A stretch of DNA of 64,000 nucleotides from Holophagaceae bacterium (GCA_025353305.1 JANXQX010000259.1:1-64000); one strand, 5' to 3'; counted from the first letter of the stretch, positions 25,557 through 35,046 are shown. The notes: a model not told the origin generated them from the sequence alone. Numbers and translations are program-made.

Positions 25557-26786
25557 TTAGCTGAGCCGCTTCAGCTTGCGCAGCTCCGGCATCCGCCAGG
25601 TCATGGCGCCCACCACGCCCAGGGTCATCATGCCGCCTGCCACCACGGAGGGCACCAGACCCAGGAGCTTGGCGGCCAGGCCGCTCTCGAAGGCGCCCAG
25701 TTCGTTGCTGCTGCCGATGAAGAACACATTCACCGCGGACACGCGGCCCATCAGGTGGGGCGGTGTGAGGGTCTGCACCAGGGTGGAGCGGATGACCACG
25801 CTCACATTGTCAAGGGCGCCACTGAGCACCAGCAGTGCCAGGGAAAGCCAGAAGCACGTGGAGAAGGCGAAGGCGATCCAGCAGAGGCCGAAGGCCGCTG
25901 TGCAGATCAGAAGGGTGCGACCGGCGCGCTTCATCTCTGGCAGGTGGGCCAGGGCGAAGGACATGACCACGGATCCCACCGCAGGTGCCGCGCGGAGGAT
26001 GCCGAGCCCCTGGGGGCCAACCTTCAGGATCTGGTCGGCAAAGATGGGCAGCAGGGCCGGCGCACCCCCGAAGAGCACCGCGAAGAGGTCCAGGGACAGA
26101 GCGCCCAGCACGAGCTTCTGGTTGAATACGAAACGCACGCCGTCGAAGAATCCGGGACCCTGTTCGATGTGGTGGGCAGGTCTCGGCCGCGGGGACAGGG
26201 CGTAGGTTGCGAGCAGCCCCGAAATAAGCAGGACCACCTCTACGGAATAGGCCGCGCGGGCGCTCACGAAACCATAGATCAGGCCTCCCAGCGCCGGGCC
26301 CAGCACCATCGCCGCATGGAACACTGAAGACCTCCATGCCGCGGCGTTGGCATAGATCTCCTTGGGCACCAGCTCCGCGGCCAGGGCCTGAGACGCGGGG
26401 CGGTAGAAGGCCCGCCCAAGTCCCGCCGCAACTTGCACGGCATAAAATGGCCAGACCTGGGAGGGTGCGCCATGGAGGTTCAGAAGCAGCAGTACCGAAG
26501 CGCCCCCCAGCAAGGCCACCTCTGAAATAAGGCAGAGGCGGCGGCGGTCCCGCAGATCGGCTACATGGCCTCCGACGAGTGTGGTGGCCAGGAAGGGCAG
26601 TGCTTCCGCCAGCCCTACGAATCCCAGGGAGAGTGGGTCCCGGGTGATCTCGTAGACCTGCCAGCCCATGACCACGGACTGCATCTGCATGGCCATGGAC
26701 AGCACCAGCGTGGCAACCATGAACCAGCGGAATTCAACGTACCTGAGGGCGGCATAGGCATCCCTCGGGGTTTGGGTCTCATTCAT
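25557..26786 (-). CDS. MFS transporter
   Basis: A 409-residue major facilitator with about 12 hydrophobic helices. The loop after helix 2 reads GGHVADLRDRRRL, the MFS signature, and the overall pattern resembles the EntS/MdtG group of drug or siderophore exporters (MFS_3). It starts 8 bp inside the 3' end of the FtsX-type permease, so it belongs to the same operon as the efflux adaptor and permease. Substrate cannot be told from sequence. Confidence 0.88.
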   Translation of the reverse strand: MNETQTPRDAYAALRYVEFRWFMVATLVLSMAMQMQSVVMGWQVYEITRDPLSLGFVGLAEALPFLATTLVGGHVADLRDRRRLCLISEVALLGGASVLLLLNLHGAPSQVWPFYAVQVAAGLGRAFYRPASQALAAELVPKEIYANAAAWRSSVFHAAMVLGPALGGLIYGFVSARAAYSVEVVLLISGLLATYALSPRPRPAHHIEQGPGFFDGVRFVFNQKLVLGALSLDLFAVLFGGAPALLPIFADQILKVGPQGLGILRAAPAVGSVVMSFALAHLPEMKRAGRTLLICTAAFGLCWIAFAFSTCFWLSLALLVLSGALDNVSVVIRSTLVQTLTPPHLMGRVSAVNVFFIGSSNELGAFESGLAAKLLGLVPSVVAGGMMTLGVVGAMTWRMPELRKLKRLS

Positions 26787-28002
26787 ACCGCAATGCGTCG
26801 ATCACATCCAGCTTGGCAGCCTTCAGCGCCGGCAGGAATCCCGCGGTGATGCCCACCACGGCGCTGAACACCAAGCCCAGAACGATGGCGGAATTCTGGA
26901 CCACCGCGGGAATGTTTTGAAGCTTCATCACCCAGATCGCGGCCACCGCCACACCCACGCCGATGATGCCGCCGAGGGCCGCCAGCACGATGGCTTCCAC
27001 CAGGAATTGCAGCATGACGCTGCGTTGCGTGGCGCCCAGGGCCCTGCGCACGCCGATTTCCCGGGTCCGCTCCGTGACGCTCACCAGCATGATGTTCGAG
27101 ATGCCGATGCCGCCGACGATGAGCGAGATGCCCGCGGCCACCGCCAGGAGCATGGTGATGACGCCGCTTTGCGCCGCGGATGCCTGGAGCCAGTCATTCT
27201 GCTTGCGGATTGTGAAATCGTTGTCCGTTCCTGGAAGGATCTTGTGGCGTTGCCGCAACAAGGCCGTGATCTCCGCTTCAGCCAAGTCCACCTTGTCTTC
27301 CCGGGTCGCGGAAACGATGATGTACTGGATCTTGGTGCGGCCCTGGATTTTCCGCATCACGGTGGTGTAGGGCGCGTGAATGGTGTCGTCCTGGTCACCC
27401 TGGGGTCCGCCGCCCTTGCGTTCTAGAATGCCGATCACTTCGAAAGGCATATTGCCCAGGCGGATGGTCTTGCCGATGGGATCTTCCCCGCCAGGAAACA
27501 GATTGTCCTGCACGGTTTTGCCGATCACGGCCACCTTGGCCTGACCGCGCACTTCCTGGTCGTTGAAGTAACGCCCCGCTTCCAGATTCCAGCTCTTGAT
27601 CTGGAGGTAGTCGGGATCAGCGCCCGCCACGGTTCCCACCAGCCAGTTGTTGTTGCCGAAGACCGCGGGTTTCGAGGAACGCACATAGGGCGTGGCTGCC
27701 GACACGCTGCCGGGCAGTTCCCGCTCCAGGGCGGTGGCGTCCTCATCCGACAGGGTGGTGTCCATGCCGCCCATGCCCACCGGACCACCGGTCTTGGAGG
27801 TGGACCCAGGGAAGATCATGATGAGATTGGTTCCCATGCTGCGGATGATGTCTTCGGAGGCCTGCTTGGAGCCTTCCCCGATCCCGATCATGGCGATGAC
27901 CGCACCGACGCCGATGATGATTCCAAGCATCGTCAGGAAGGCCCGCATCTTGTTGCGGGTGATGGCGAAAAAGGCCAATTTGAGAAGCTCTATGACACTC
28001 AT
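26779..28002 (-). CDS. MacB/FtsX-type ABC transporter permease
   Basis: A 407-residue permease with an N-terminal helix (about 12-40, NKMRAFLTMLGIIIGVGAVIA), a large periplasmic MacB-PCD domain (about 45-270) and three C-terminal helices (about 285-400) with the FtsX signature VSVTERTREIGVRRALGATQ. This is the permease half of MacB; the ATPase domain is neither fused nor encoded next to it. It sits between the MacA-like adaptor, 21 bp upstream, and the overlapping MFS gene. The adaptor-permease pairing suggests export to the outside, of an unknown substrate. Confidence 0.9.
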   Translation of the reverse strand: MSVIELLKLAFFAITRNKMRAFLTMLGIIIGVGAVIAMIGIGEGSKQASEDIIRSMGTNLIMIFPGSTSKTGGPVGMGGMDTTLSDEDATALERELPGSVSAATPYVRSSKPAVFGNNNWLVGTVAGADPDYLQIKSWNLEAGRYFNDQEVRGQAKVAVIGKTVQDNLFPGGEDPIGKTIRLGNMPFEVIGILERKGGGPQGDQDDTIHAPYTTVMRKIQGRTKIQYIIVSATREDKVDLAEAEITALLRQRHKILPGTDNDFTIRKQNDWLQASAAQSGVITMLLAVAAGISLIVGGIGISNIMLVSVTERTREIGVRRALGATQRSVMLQFLVEAIVLAALGGIIGVGVAVAAIWVMKLQNIPAVVQNSAIVLGLVFSAVVGITAGFLPALKAAKLDVIDALRYE

Positions 28003-28023
28003 CGTGATTTACCTTTCTGGCGC

Positions 28024-29292
28024 TCAACGCATGCGCGGTCCGCCAGTGGGGGCCAGTGGAGCGGCGCCGGAGCTAGCGCGCTTGGTATCCTCTACGCCCA
28101 CCAGCACCTGCATCCCTTCACTGATGCCTTCACCGCTGATTTCCGTGGCTTGGCCGTCCGTGATGCCCACCTTGACGGTCACCGCCTTGGGCTTTCCATC
28201 AGGCCCTAGTATCCAGACACGGTCATCGCGCCGGGCAACCATGCCCTTGGAAGGCATCCCGGACGGCCCTTTGGCGCCTGGTCCACCGGGGGGGGCTGTC
28301 CTCCCGCCCTGAGCATTCGGAGCGTTTGCGCCTCCTGGTCCTTTGGTCTTGGCCGCCGCGGCCTCCTCGGCAGGCATGAAGGCGGAGGGGTTGAACCGCA
28401 GGGCGGCGGAGGGCACCTTCAGCACATCCTCCTTGGACTGGGTCTGGATGGTCACGTTCGCAGTCATGCCGGGACGCAGTTTCAACTCATCATTGGCCAC
28501 CTGCACCACGACCTTGTAATTCACCACATTCTGCACGATTACGGGTTCCAGCCTTACCTGGTTCACCCGCCCGTGAAATTGGGTTTCAGGGAAAGAGTCC
28601 ACGGTGAACAAGGCCGGCTGGCCATCCTTCACCTGCCCGATATCCGCTTCGTCGATGCTGGCTTCGACCTTCATTTTGGTAAGGTCCTGCGCGATGACGA
28701 AAAGATTCGGAGTGCTGAAGCTCGCTGCTACGGTCTGGCCGACGTCGATGCTTCGGCTCACCACCACGCCGGCCACCGGGGCCGTGATGGTGCAGTAGTC
28801 CAGGTTCGCCTGGGCCTTTGCCAGGGTCGCTTTCGCGCTGGAAAGGTCGCCCTGGGCGCGGTCAGCGGTCACCTGGGCCGCATCAAGATCTTGTTGGGCG
28901 GTGAGCTTGTCGGCGAACAGCCGCTTGGCCCGCGCGAGCTGCCGCTGGGAGTCCGCCACGGCGGTTTCCGCCTTGCCCACGGTGGCCTTGGCATCCTGCA
29001 CGGTGGCTGCGTAGACGGTGGTGTCGATTTGCGCGATGGGCTGGCCCTTCCTCACTTCGGAGTTGTAGTCCACGTAAAGGTTCGAAATGGTGCCCGACAC
29101 CTGGGAACCCACGGTCACCTGGATGAGGCCTGATAGCGTGCCCGAAGCGCTGATGCGCTGCTTCAGGCTGCCCCTTTGAACCGGCGCCATGCGCCACTTC
29201 ACGACCTCTTTGGGCTTGTTGAGCATGTAGAACGCGCCACCCCCGGCCACGATTGCGATCCCACCCAGCCAGATCCAAGTCTTGCCCCTCAT
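28024..29292 (-). CDS. MacA/HlyD-type efflux periplasmic adaptor
   Basis: A 422-residue membrane-fusion protein. It has an N-terminal anchor helix (about 5-22), a split biotinyl-lipoyl domain (QVTVGSQVSGTISNLYVDYN and LDYCTITAPVAGVVVSRSID), a helical hairpin (about 85-150), a beta barrel, and a membrane-proximal domain ending near GMQVLVGVEDTK. A Gly/Pro-rich insert (about 320-350) is unusual. The ATG at 29292 follows GAGGTG; a GTG at 29316 is also open. It heads the adaptor-permease-MFS operon. Confidence 0.9.
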   Translation of the reverse strand: MRGKTWIWLGGIAIVAGGGAFYMLNKPKEVVKWRMAPVQRGSLKQRISASGTLSGLIQVTVGSQVSGTISNLYVDYNSEVRKGQPIAQIDTTVYAATVQDAKATVGKAETAVADSQRQLARAKRLFADKLTAQQDLDAAQVTADRAQGDLSSAKATLAKAQANLDYCTITAPVAGVVVSRSIDVGQTVAASFSTPNLFVIAQDLTKMKVEASIDEADIGQVKDGQPALFTVDSFPETQFHGRVNQVRLEPVIVQNVVNYKVVVQVANDELKLRPGMTANVTIQTQSKEDVLKVPSAALRFNPSAFMPAEEAAAAKTKGPGGANAPNAQGGRTAPPGGPGAKGPSGMPSKGMVARRDDRVWILGPDGKPKAVTVKVGITDGQATEISGEGISEGMQVLVGVEDTKRASSGAAPLAPTGGPRMR

Positions 29293-29376
29293 GCCCACCT
29301 CGCGCCATTGACCCACATGCCTATACCTTTACATACGAGGGTCGATTATCAGAAAAAGTTTAACCAGCGTTGAAAT

Positions 29377-29537
29377 TTAGGGGCAGTTTCGTCTTGGCCA
29401 GCGCCCTTCTGGCCAAGACGTTACTGCCCCTTACGTCGGCCAAAAGTGAGAACTCCATGGATAGTGCACAGAACAAAATCAAAGACGATCCAGCTTACGA
29501 TACCAGCCTCAGGTCGACGCGATGGATGATGCGCTGA
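29377..29537 (+). repeat. Covarying two-stem hairpin repeat, copy 2, long form
   Basis: Outer arms GGGGCAGT (29380-29387) and ACTGCCCC (29423-29430) and inner arms CTTGGCCAG (29393-29401) and CTGGCCAAG (29409-29417) pair perfectly around the loop CGCCCTT. The tail TTACGTCGGCC follows. After about 75 unrelated bases the motif GTCGACGCGATGGATGATGC appears, matching GGCCGACGCGATGGGTGGTGC right after the tail in copy 1. A 26-codon frame (ATG 29457 to TGA 29537) spans the extra part but is not convincing as a gene. Confidence 0.8.
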
Positions 29538-29563
29538 GGAGAGGCCAAAGTTCCATCAGCGAC

Positions 29564-31057
29564 CTAGCGAAGGATCTCGATACCCTCTTTCAATGCTTTG
29601 GAAGCGAAGCCATCCACCAGGAAAAGTTGGAAGAAACCACCGGCCAGGATGATCGTTGCGCAGATCAGAACCGTGGTCGTGGAGAGGAAGGACTGGAATT
29701 CGGGTTTCTCGGAAGCCTCGCGGACTTGGGATTCCGAAGGCTGTTCAAGGAAGAGTGCCACCACCACCCGCAGGTAATAGTAGACGGACACCAGGCTCGC
29801 CGTGACGCCAAGGATGGCCAATCCGACGTGATCCGTCTTCACGAGCTCCTTGAAGATGAAGTACTTCCCGAAAAAACCACCCATGGGTGGAATGCCCGCG
29901 AGGCTCAGCATGGTGATTACGACCGCCACTCCGAGAATCGGACGCTTCCAACCGAGCCCACGCAGATCCTCGAATTGGATGTGCTCGCCCACAAGGCCAT
30001 AGGCCGTCAACATGCCGAAAGCGGCCATGTTCATGGCGAGATAGATGACCAGGTAGAACAACACGCCCGTGTAGGCTTCGGCGGTTCCGGCCACGAAACC
30101 CAAGAGCAGATACCCCGCATGGCTGATGCTGGAATAGGCCAACATGCGCTTGACGTTCGATTGCGGCAACGCTGAAAGATTGCCGATGATCATGGTCGCG
30201 GCGGCGAGCACCGCCAAGGCCACGCCCACGCGCTGGCCCGTTACCGTGTGCAGGCCGATGCTGCCAGGGAAGGCCCGCATCAGCGCTATGACCGCAACGC
30301 CTTTGGTGGCCACGGACATGAAACCCGCGATGGGGTGGGGAGAGGCCTCATATGCGTCTGGGGTCCATTGATGGAAAGGCACCGCGCTGATCTTGAACAG
30401 GAAGCCCATGAGCAGCAGGGCGGCGCCCACCAGGATCAACGGATCCGCGCCAACGGTGATGATCGCACTGCCAATGCCGTCGAGTTCAAGCGTCCCGGTC
30501 AAGCCATAGAGCAGCACCGCGCCCATGAGAAAACAGGAAGAGGCGACGGCTCCAGTGATGAAATACTTCATGCCGCCTTCCACGGACTCCTGGCGGAACC
30601 GCACGGTGGCGGTGAGGACGTACAGCGGCAGGCTCAGGAGTTCCAAGCCCAGGAACATCATCAACAGATTCGTGGTGGCGGCGAAGAGCATCATGCCCAC
30701 GGCCGAGAAGAGCAGCAGCGAAAGCGTCTCGCCCTTCATCCAGCCTTCGTGATGCAGGTGATCCCAAAGCTGAAGCAGCGCCATCATGGCCGCCACCGTC
30801 ACGAAGATCCCCGAGAACTGTCCCAGGCGGTCCATCTTCAGATGCGAGAAGAAGGCGTTCTGGCCCGTGGCCCACACTTTCGTGAAGTAGAAAAAGCTGA
30901 CTCCGAGCGCGAGCAGGGCCATGCCGAACATGGCTGCCCGTACGGCTTTCACCGTGTCCTGGTCCTTGTCCAGGCTGGCTATGGGAATGAGGCAGGCTGC
31001 CGCAGCGGGTACCAGCAGGGGCATGAGGGCGGCCCAATTTTGGGCGGTGAGATTCAT
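29564..31057 (-). CDS. nuoN: NADH-quinone oxidoreductase subunit N
   Basis: The 497-residue NuoN, one of three antiporter-like proton channels of complex I in the inner membrane. About 14 helices are visible, with the conserved discontinuous-helix region LFKISAVPFHQWTPDAYEASP, the MLAYSSISHAGYLLLG helix with its lysine/serine pattern, and LAGIPPMGGFFGKYFIF. Its start overlaps the nuoM stop by 4 bp. It is the last gene of the nuoHIJKLMN cluster. Confidence 0.95.
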   Translation of the reverse strand: MNLTAQNWAALMPLLVPAAAACLIPIASLDKDQDTVKAVRAAMFGMALLALGVSFFYFTKVWATGQNAFFSHLKMDRLGQFSGIFVTVAAMMALLQLWDHLHHEGWMKGETLSLLLFSAVGMMLFAATTNLLMMFLGLELLSLPLYVLTATVRFRQESVEGGMKYFITGAVASSCFLMGAVLLYGLTGTLELDGIGSAIITVGADPLILVGAALLLMGFLFKISAVPFHQWTPDAYEASPHPIAGFMSVATKGVAVIALMRAFPGSIGLHTVTGQRVGVALAVLAAATMIIGNLSALPQSNVKRMLAYSSISHAGYLLLGFVAGTAEAYTGVLFYLVIYLAMNMAAFGMLTAYGLVGEHIQFEDLRGLGWKRPILGVAVVITMLSLAGIPPMGGFFGKYFIFKELVKTDHVGLAILGVTASLVSVYYYLRVVVALFLEQPSESQVREASEKPEFQSFLSTTTVLICATIILAGGFFQLFLVDGFASKALKEGIEILR

Positions 31058-32688
31058 TTCCGCACCTCTTCACCGGCCGTAACCGTGTGTGCTGGGGTGA
31101 CTGCATCTGCTGCCAACTCGCCATGCAGGGAAGTCTCAGGTTTAAGCAGAGGCGTTGCTTTCACCCGTGGATCCGGGGCTTTCGATGCAAGCAGCAGGTT
31201 GGCGACGGACTTCTCGGAGATGGAGATGAAGGAGCGGGGATGCAGGCCCATCCAGAAGATGAGCAGCACGATGGGCACCATCACCGCTATTTCCCGTACC
31301 GAGAGATCCGAATGAAGGTGTTGGGTTCCACTGTCTTCGTCCGGATTCTCCGGTCCCCAGAAAACTTTTTTCACCATCCAGAGCATGTACACCGCGCCGA
31401 GCAGGACGCCAAGGGTAGCCACGGTGGCAAAGAGCCGGCCCCATGAAAAGCCCGAGATGTAGGTGCCGTTCAGGATCAGGAACTCGCCCACGAAACCATT
31501 GGTGAGCGGCAGGCCGATGGAACTGAGGGTGACGATGAAGAAGAAGGTGGTGAACACCGGCATTTTGCTGGCAACGCCGCCGAAGTCCGAGATCATGCGC
31601 GTGTGGGCGCGGTCGTAAAGCATTCCAACCAGGAGGAACAGCGCGCCGGTGCTGATGCCATGGCTGAGCATCTGCAGCATGGCGCCCTGCGTGCCGATGA
31701 CCGTCATGGAGGCGAGCCCCAGCATCACGAAGCCCATGTGGGAGACTGAGCTGTAGGCCACCAGTTTCTTGATGTCCCGCTGCACCATGGCCACGAGGGC
31801 GCCATAGATGATGGCGATGACCGAGAGCAGGGCGATGGGTTTCGCATAATGCAGAAAAGCATCGGGAAACATCGGCATGGCAAAGCGCAGGAATCCATAG
31901 GAACCAAGCTTCAGCAGCACGCCCGCCAGGATCACCGAACCGGCGGTGGGCGCCTGGACGTGCGCGTCCGGCAGCCAGGTGTGCAGTGGGAAGAGGGGGA
32001 CCTTGATGGCGAAGGCCAGCGCGAAGGCCAGAAACAACGTGCATTGGATGGGGAAGGGCAAGCCCAGTGCCGTTGCCGCCATGATCGCAGGTGCGAAGGT
32101 CCCTGCCTTGGTTGCCAGGTAAAGCAGCGCCACCAGCCAAAGCAGCGAGCCCGACAAGGTATACAGGAAGAATTTGTTTGCGGCGTACTTCCTTTCATCA
32201 CCGCCCCAGACACCGATCATGAAGTACATCGGGATCAACATGGCTTCCCAGAAAAGGTAGAAGAACAGCAGATCCTGGGCCATGAAGGCGCCGAGCATTC
32301 CAGATTCCAGGATCAGGACGAGCGCCATGAATGAACCGGCCCGCTGGGTCACGCTGCGCCAGGTGCCCAGCATGGTGAGTGGGGTCAGGAATGTGGTCAG
32401 CATCACCAGCCAGAGATTCAGGCCGTCAATGGAAAGGGAATAATCCACCGGCAGGCCCACTACCGAGAACCAGGGCATGTGCTCGGCGAACATCAGGTTC
32501 ATCGGGCCTTCGGCGGGCAGCGTCAGCAACCGCGCGGCGCTGATGAAGAAAAGCCCTGCGGCGCCGAATATCGCCAACAGCTTTGCCAGCGGCGCCTGCT
32601 TTTCGGGGAAGCAGAGGATCAGCAGGCCCCAAAAAGCTGGCGCGAAAACCAGAAAGGTCAGAAGGTGATTGCTCATCCATTCAGTCAT
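31054..32688 (-). CDS. nuoM: NADH-quinone oxidoreductase subunit M
   Basis: The 544-residue NuoM, the middle antiporter-like proton channel. Signatures include the conserved glutamate region FLFYLFWEAMLIPMYFMIGVW, KVPLFPLHTWLPDAHVQAPT and KKLVAYSSVSHMGFVMLGL. The C-terminus has a longer polar tail (ASKAPDPRVKATPLLKPETS) than E. coli NuoM. It starts 7 bp after nuoL and overlaps nuoN by 4 bp. Confidence 0.96.
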   Translation of the reverse strand: MTEWMSNHLLTFLVFAPAFWGLLILCFPEKQAPLAKLLAIFGAAGLFFISAARLLTLPAEGPMNLMFAEHMPWFSVVGLPVDYSLSIDGLNLWLVMLTTFLTPLTMLGTWRSVTQRAGSFMALVLILESGMLGAFMAQDLLFFYLFWEAMLIPMYFMIGVWGGDERKYAANKFFLYTLSGSLLWLVALLYLATKAGTFAPAIMAATALGLPFPIQCTLFLAFALAFAIKVPLFPLHTWLPDAHVQAPTAGSVILAGVLLKLGSYGFLRFAMPMFPDAFLHYAKPIALLSVIAIIYGALVAMVQRDIKKLVAYSSVSHMGFVMLGLASMTVIGTQGAMLQMLSHGISTGALFLLVGMLYDRAHTRMISDFGGVASKMPVFTTFFFIVTLSSIGLPLTNGFVGEFLILNGTYISGFSWGRLFATVATLGVLLGAVYMLWMVKKVFWGPENPDEDSGTQHLHSDLSVREIAVMVPIVLLIFWMGLHPRSFISISEKSVANLLLASKAPDPRVKATPLLKPETSLHGELAADAVTPAHTVTAGEEVRK

Positions 32689-32695
32689 CAGGGGC

Positions 32696-34603
32696 CTACT
32701 TTAGGAAGATATAGAACAGCGCGAGGACGCCAAGGCCCATGCTGAGCACGTAGTTGCGGACGCGGCCTGTCTGCAGGAGCGCGGTGAAGTCGCCCGCCAC
32801 GCGGGTCAGGGCGCCCGGCAGGTTCACGCCGATGCCGTCGATGATGATCACGTCGAAGAGCTTCCACAGCACGTTGCCGAACCAGCGGGTGGGCCTCAAC
32901 AGGTAGCCTTCCACCAATTCATCCAGGAAATATTTATTGAGCAGAATCATATGGACGCCGGGAAATTTCGTGGCCAGACGTTCCGATTTTTCGGTTCCGT
33001 TCTTGTAGAGCGTCCAGCCGAACAATCCGAAACCGGCGGCGGCGGCCACGGAGATGCCCATGAGCAGCATCGCCGGGCCTTCATGAACGGCCGCAGCTTC
33101 GGCTTCCCCGTGCCCGTAGGTGAGTGCCGGTCCCAGCCAATGTTCAATGGCAAAGGTCCCGCCCAGCACCTTCGGAATGCCCCAGAACCCCGCCACAATG
33201 GCACCCACCGCGAGCACCACCAAAGGCAGGGTCATGGTCGTCGGAGATTCATGAGCATGTTCGAAAGCGTGTGGATCCCTGGGTTCACCAAGAAAAGTCA
33301 AGGCCATGAGGCGCGCCATGTAGAAGGCCGTGCAGCAGGCCGCCACCAGACCGATCACCCATAACGTGGGGCTCTTCAGGAAGGCCAGGTAAAGAATTTC
33401 ATCCTTGCTGAAAAAGCCCGAGAATCCCGGGATGCCCATGATGCAAAGCGTGGCGATGAGCATCGTCCAGAAGGTGATGGGCAGCTTTTCCTTCAGCCCG
33501 CCCATGCGGAATAGATCTTGTTCGTGGTGCATGGCGTGGATCACGGAACCCGCGCCAAGGAAGAGCAGGGCCTTGAACCAGGCGTGGGTGAACACGTGGA
33601 AGAAGCCGGCCGCGAACCCTGCGGAGCCGAGTCCCAGGAACATGTAACCCAATTGGGAAACCGTGGAGTAGGCCAATACTTTTTTAATGTCTCTTTGGAC
33701 CAGGCCGATTGAAGCAGCGAGCAGCGCCGTCAGGCCGCCGACCCAGGCGATGGTGGTCATGGTCATGGGGGTGAGGCTGAACACCGGCGCCAGCCGGCAG
33801 ATCATGTAGATGCCGCTGGTCACCATGGTGGCCGCGTGGATCAAGGCGGAGACGGGAGTCGGGCCGGCCATGGCGTCGGGCAGCCAGAGGTAGAGGGGAA
33901 TCTGCGCGGATTTTCCGGTGGCGCCCACGAAAAGCATGAGGGTGGCGAAGGTCAGGACGCCAAAACCAACTTCGGCATGCATGTGTCCGGCCTGGTTCAG
34001 GATATCACCGATGGTGAGCGTCCCGAACATCGCGAAAAGAGCCATCATGCCGATGGCCATCCCCATATCGCCCGTGCGGTTGAAGAGAAATGCCTTCAGG
34101 CCCGCGGCAGGCGCGACTTCCGTCTCGAAGGCATAGCCGATGAGCAGGTAGGAGCAGAGGCCCACTCCCTCCCAACCCACGAAGAGCAAGGGCAGCGAAT
34201 TGCCAAGCACCAGCGTGAGCATGAAGAACACGAAGAGATTCAAGTAGCAGAAGTAGCGGGCGTAGCCTTCCTCTTCGGCCATGTAGCCAACGGAATAGAG
34301 GTGGATCAGCGCACTGATGCCCGTCACCACCAGCATCATGGTTCCCGAGAGGGGATCAAAGGTCAGGCCGAAGGGGACCGACAGTGAGCCCGTGGCCATC
34401 CAGGTTCCGTAGGCAAGATCCAGCCTGTGTCCGGGCGCATCCTTCATTGCGAAGAACACCCAAAGTGCGATCAGGAATGAAGCGACCACAGTGCCGACGC
34501 CCACCATGGACACAGCCTTCTTGCCAGCCTTCTTGCCGATCAGGCCATTGAAGGCAGAGCCGATGAGCGGAAGGATCGGGATGAGCCAGGCTATCTTCTG
34601 CAT
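32696..34603 (-). CDS. nuoL: NADH-quinone oxidoreductase subunit L
   Basis: The 635-residue NuoL, the distal proton-pumping subunit with the long lateral helix near its C-terminus. Seen are LFVGWEGVGLCSYLLIGY, SAQIPLYLWLPDAMAGPTPVSALIHAATMV and KKVLAYSTVSQLGYMFLGLG, all diagnostic. A His/Glu-rich loop (HAFEHAHESPTT) lies before the last helices. Size is typical. It starts 7 bp after the end of nuoK. Confidence 0.96.
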   Translation of the reverse strand: MQKIAWLIPILPLIGSAFNGLIGKKAGKKAVSMVGVGTVVASFLIALWVFFAMKDAPGHRLDLAYGTWMATGSLSVPFGLTFDPLSGTMMLVVTGISALIHLYSVGYMAEEEGYARYFCYLNLFVFFMLTLVLGNSLPLLFVGWEGVGLCSYLLIGYAFETEVAPAAGLKAFLFNRTGDMGMAIGMMALFAMFGTLTIGDILNQAGHMHAEVGFGVLTFATLMLFVGATGKSAQIPLYLWLPDAMAGPTPVSALIHAATMVTSGIYMICRLAPVFSLTPMTMTTIAWVGGLTALLAASIGLVQRDIKKVLAYSTVSQLGYMFLGLGSAGFAAGFFHVFTHAWFKALLFLGAGSVIHAMHHEQDLFRMGGLKEKLPITFWTMLIATLCIMGIPGFSGFFSKDEILYLAFLKSPTLWVIGLVAACCTAFYMARLMALTFLGEPRDPHAFEHAHESPTTMTLPLVVLAVGAIVAGFWGIPKVLGGTFAIEHWLGPALTYGHGEAEAAAVHEGPAMLLMGISVAAAAGFGLFGWTLYKNGTEKSERLATKFPGVHMILLNKYFLDELVEGYLLRPTRWFGNVLWKLFDVIIIDGIGVNLPGALTRVAGDFTALLQTGRVRNYVLSMGLGVLALFYIFLK

Positions 34604-34610
34604 CAGATTC

Positions 34611-34931
34611 TCATTGCCTCAGCGAATCCGCGCGATCAGCGTCGGTGGTTTTGCGGTGGCGGAAAAGGGCGATGACCAGCGCCAAGCCGATGGCGGCTTC
34701 GCAAGCGGCGACACCCAGGATGAAAAGATAGAACACGGTGCCTGCAACGTCGCCGCCGCGGAAGCGCGCGAAGGCCAGCAACGCCACATTGGCGGCGTTG
34801 AGCATGAGCTCGATGCCCATGAACTGCATCAGCAGCGTGCGCCTCAGCATGACCGTCGCCAACCCGATGACGAAAAGCAGCAGCGCGACCAGGATGTAGC
34901 CCTGCAGGGAACCGTTCATCCAGGTGCCCAT
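34611..34931 (-). CDS. nuoK: NADH-quinone oxidoreductase subunit K
   Basis: The 106-residue NuoK with three helices and the two conserved membrane glutamates, in MQFMGIELMLNAANVALLAF and in LGVAACEAAIGLALV. The ATG at 34931 has AAGGAG 6 bases before; a longer reading to 34985 enters the unusual nuoJ-nuoK spacer and is rejected. The bases around its start repeat the 3' end of nuoJ 104 bp upstream. Confidence 0.94.
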   Translation of the reverse strand: MGTWMNGSLQGYILVALLLFVIGLATVMLRRTLLMQFMGIELMLNAANVALLAFARFRGGDVAGTVFYLFILGVAACEAAIGLALVIALFRHRKTTDADRADSLRQ

Positions 34932-35046
34932 CACAGCTCCTTCCTCTTGGTATCGGCTGCGCCGATACGCAAGACGCGTGGCCACCCAATCCCCGCGGCC
35001 AAGACTCGTCCTTTGTGGAGCACCAGTCTGCCCATCACAGTTCCTT
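34925..35046. repeat. 18-bp direct repeat flanking a spacer between nuoJ and nuoK
   Basis: TGCCCATCACAGCTCCTT at 34925-34942 recurs at 35029-35046 as TGCCCATCACAGTTCCTT, one mismatch, offset 104. The first copy contains the nuoK start and ribosome site, the second the nuoJ stop. Between them lies a perfect 8-bp hairpin GTATCGGC-TGC-GCCGATAC (34950-34968). An ancestral TGATG junction appears to have been split by a duplication or insertion. Confidence 0.75.

Noticed and set aside
29457..29537. A 26-codon gene inside the long repeat copy
   Set aside because: Too short, poor ribosome site, and the other repeat copies do not keep the frame. Mentioned only as cargo of the repeat.
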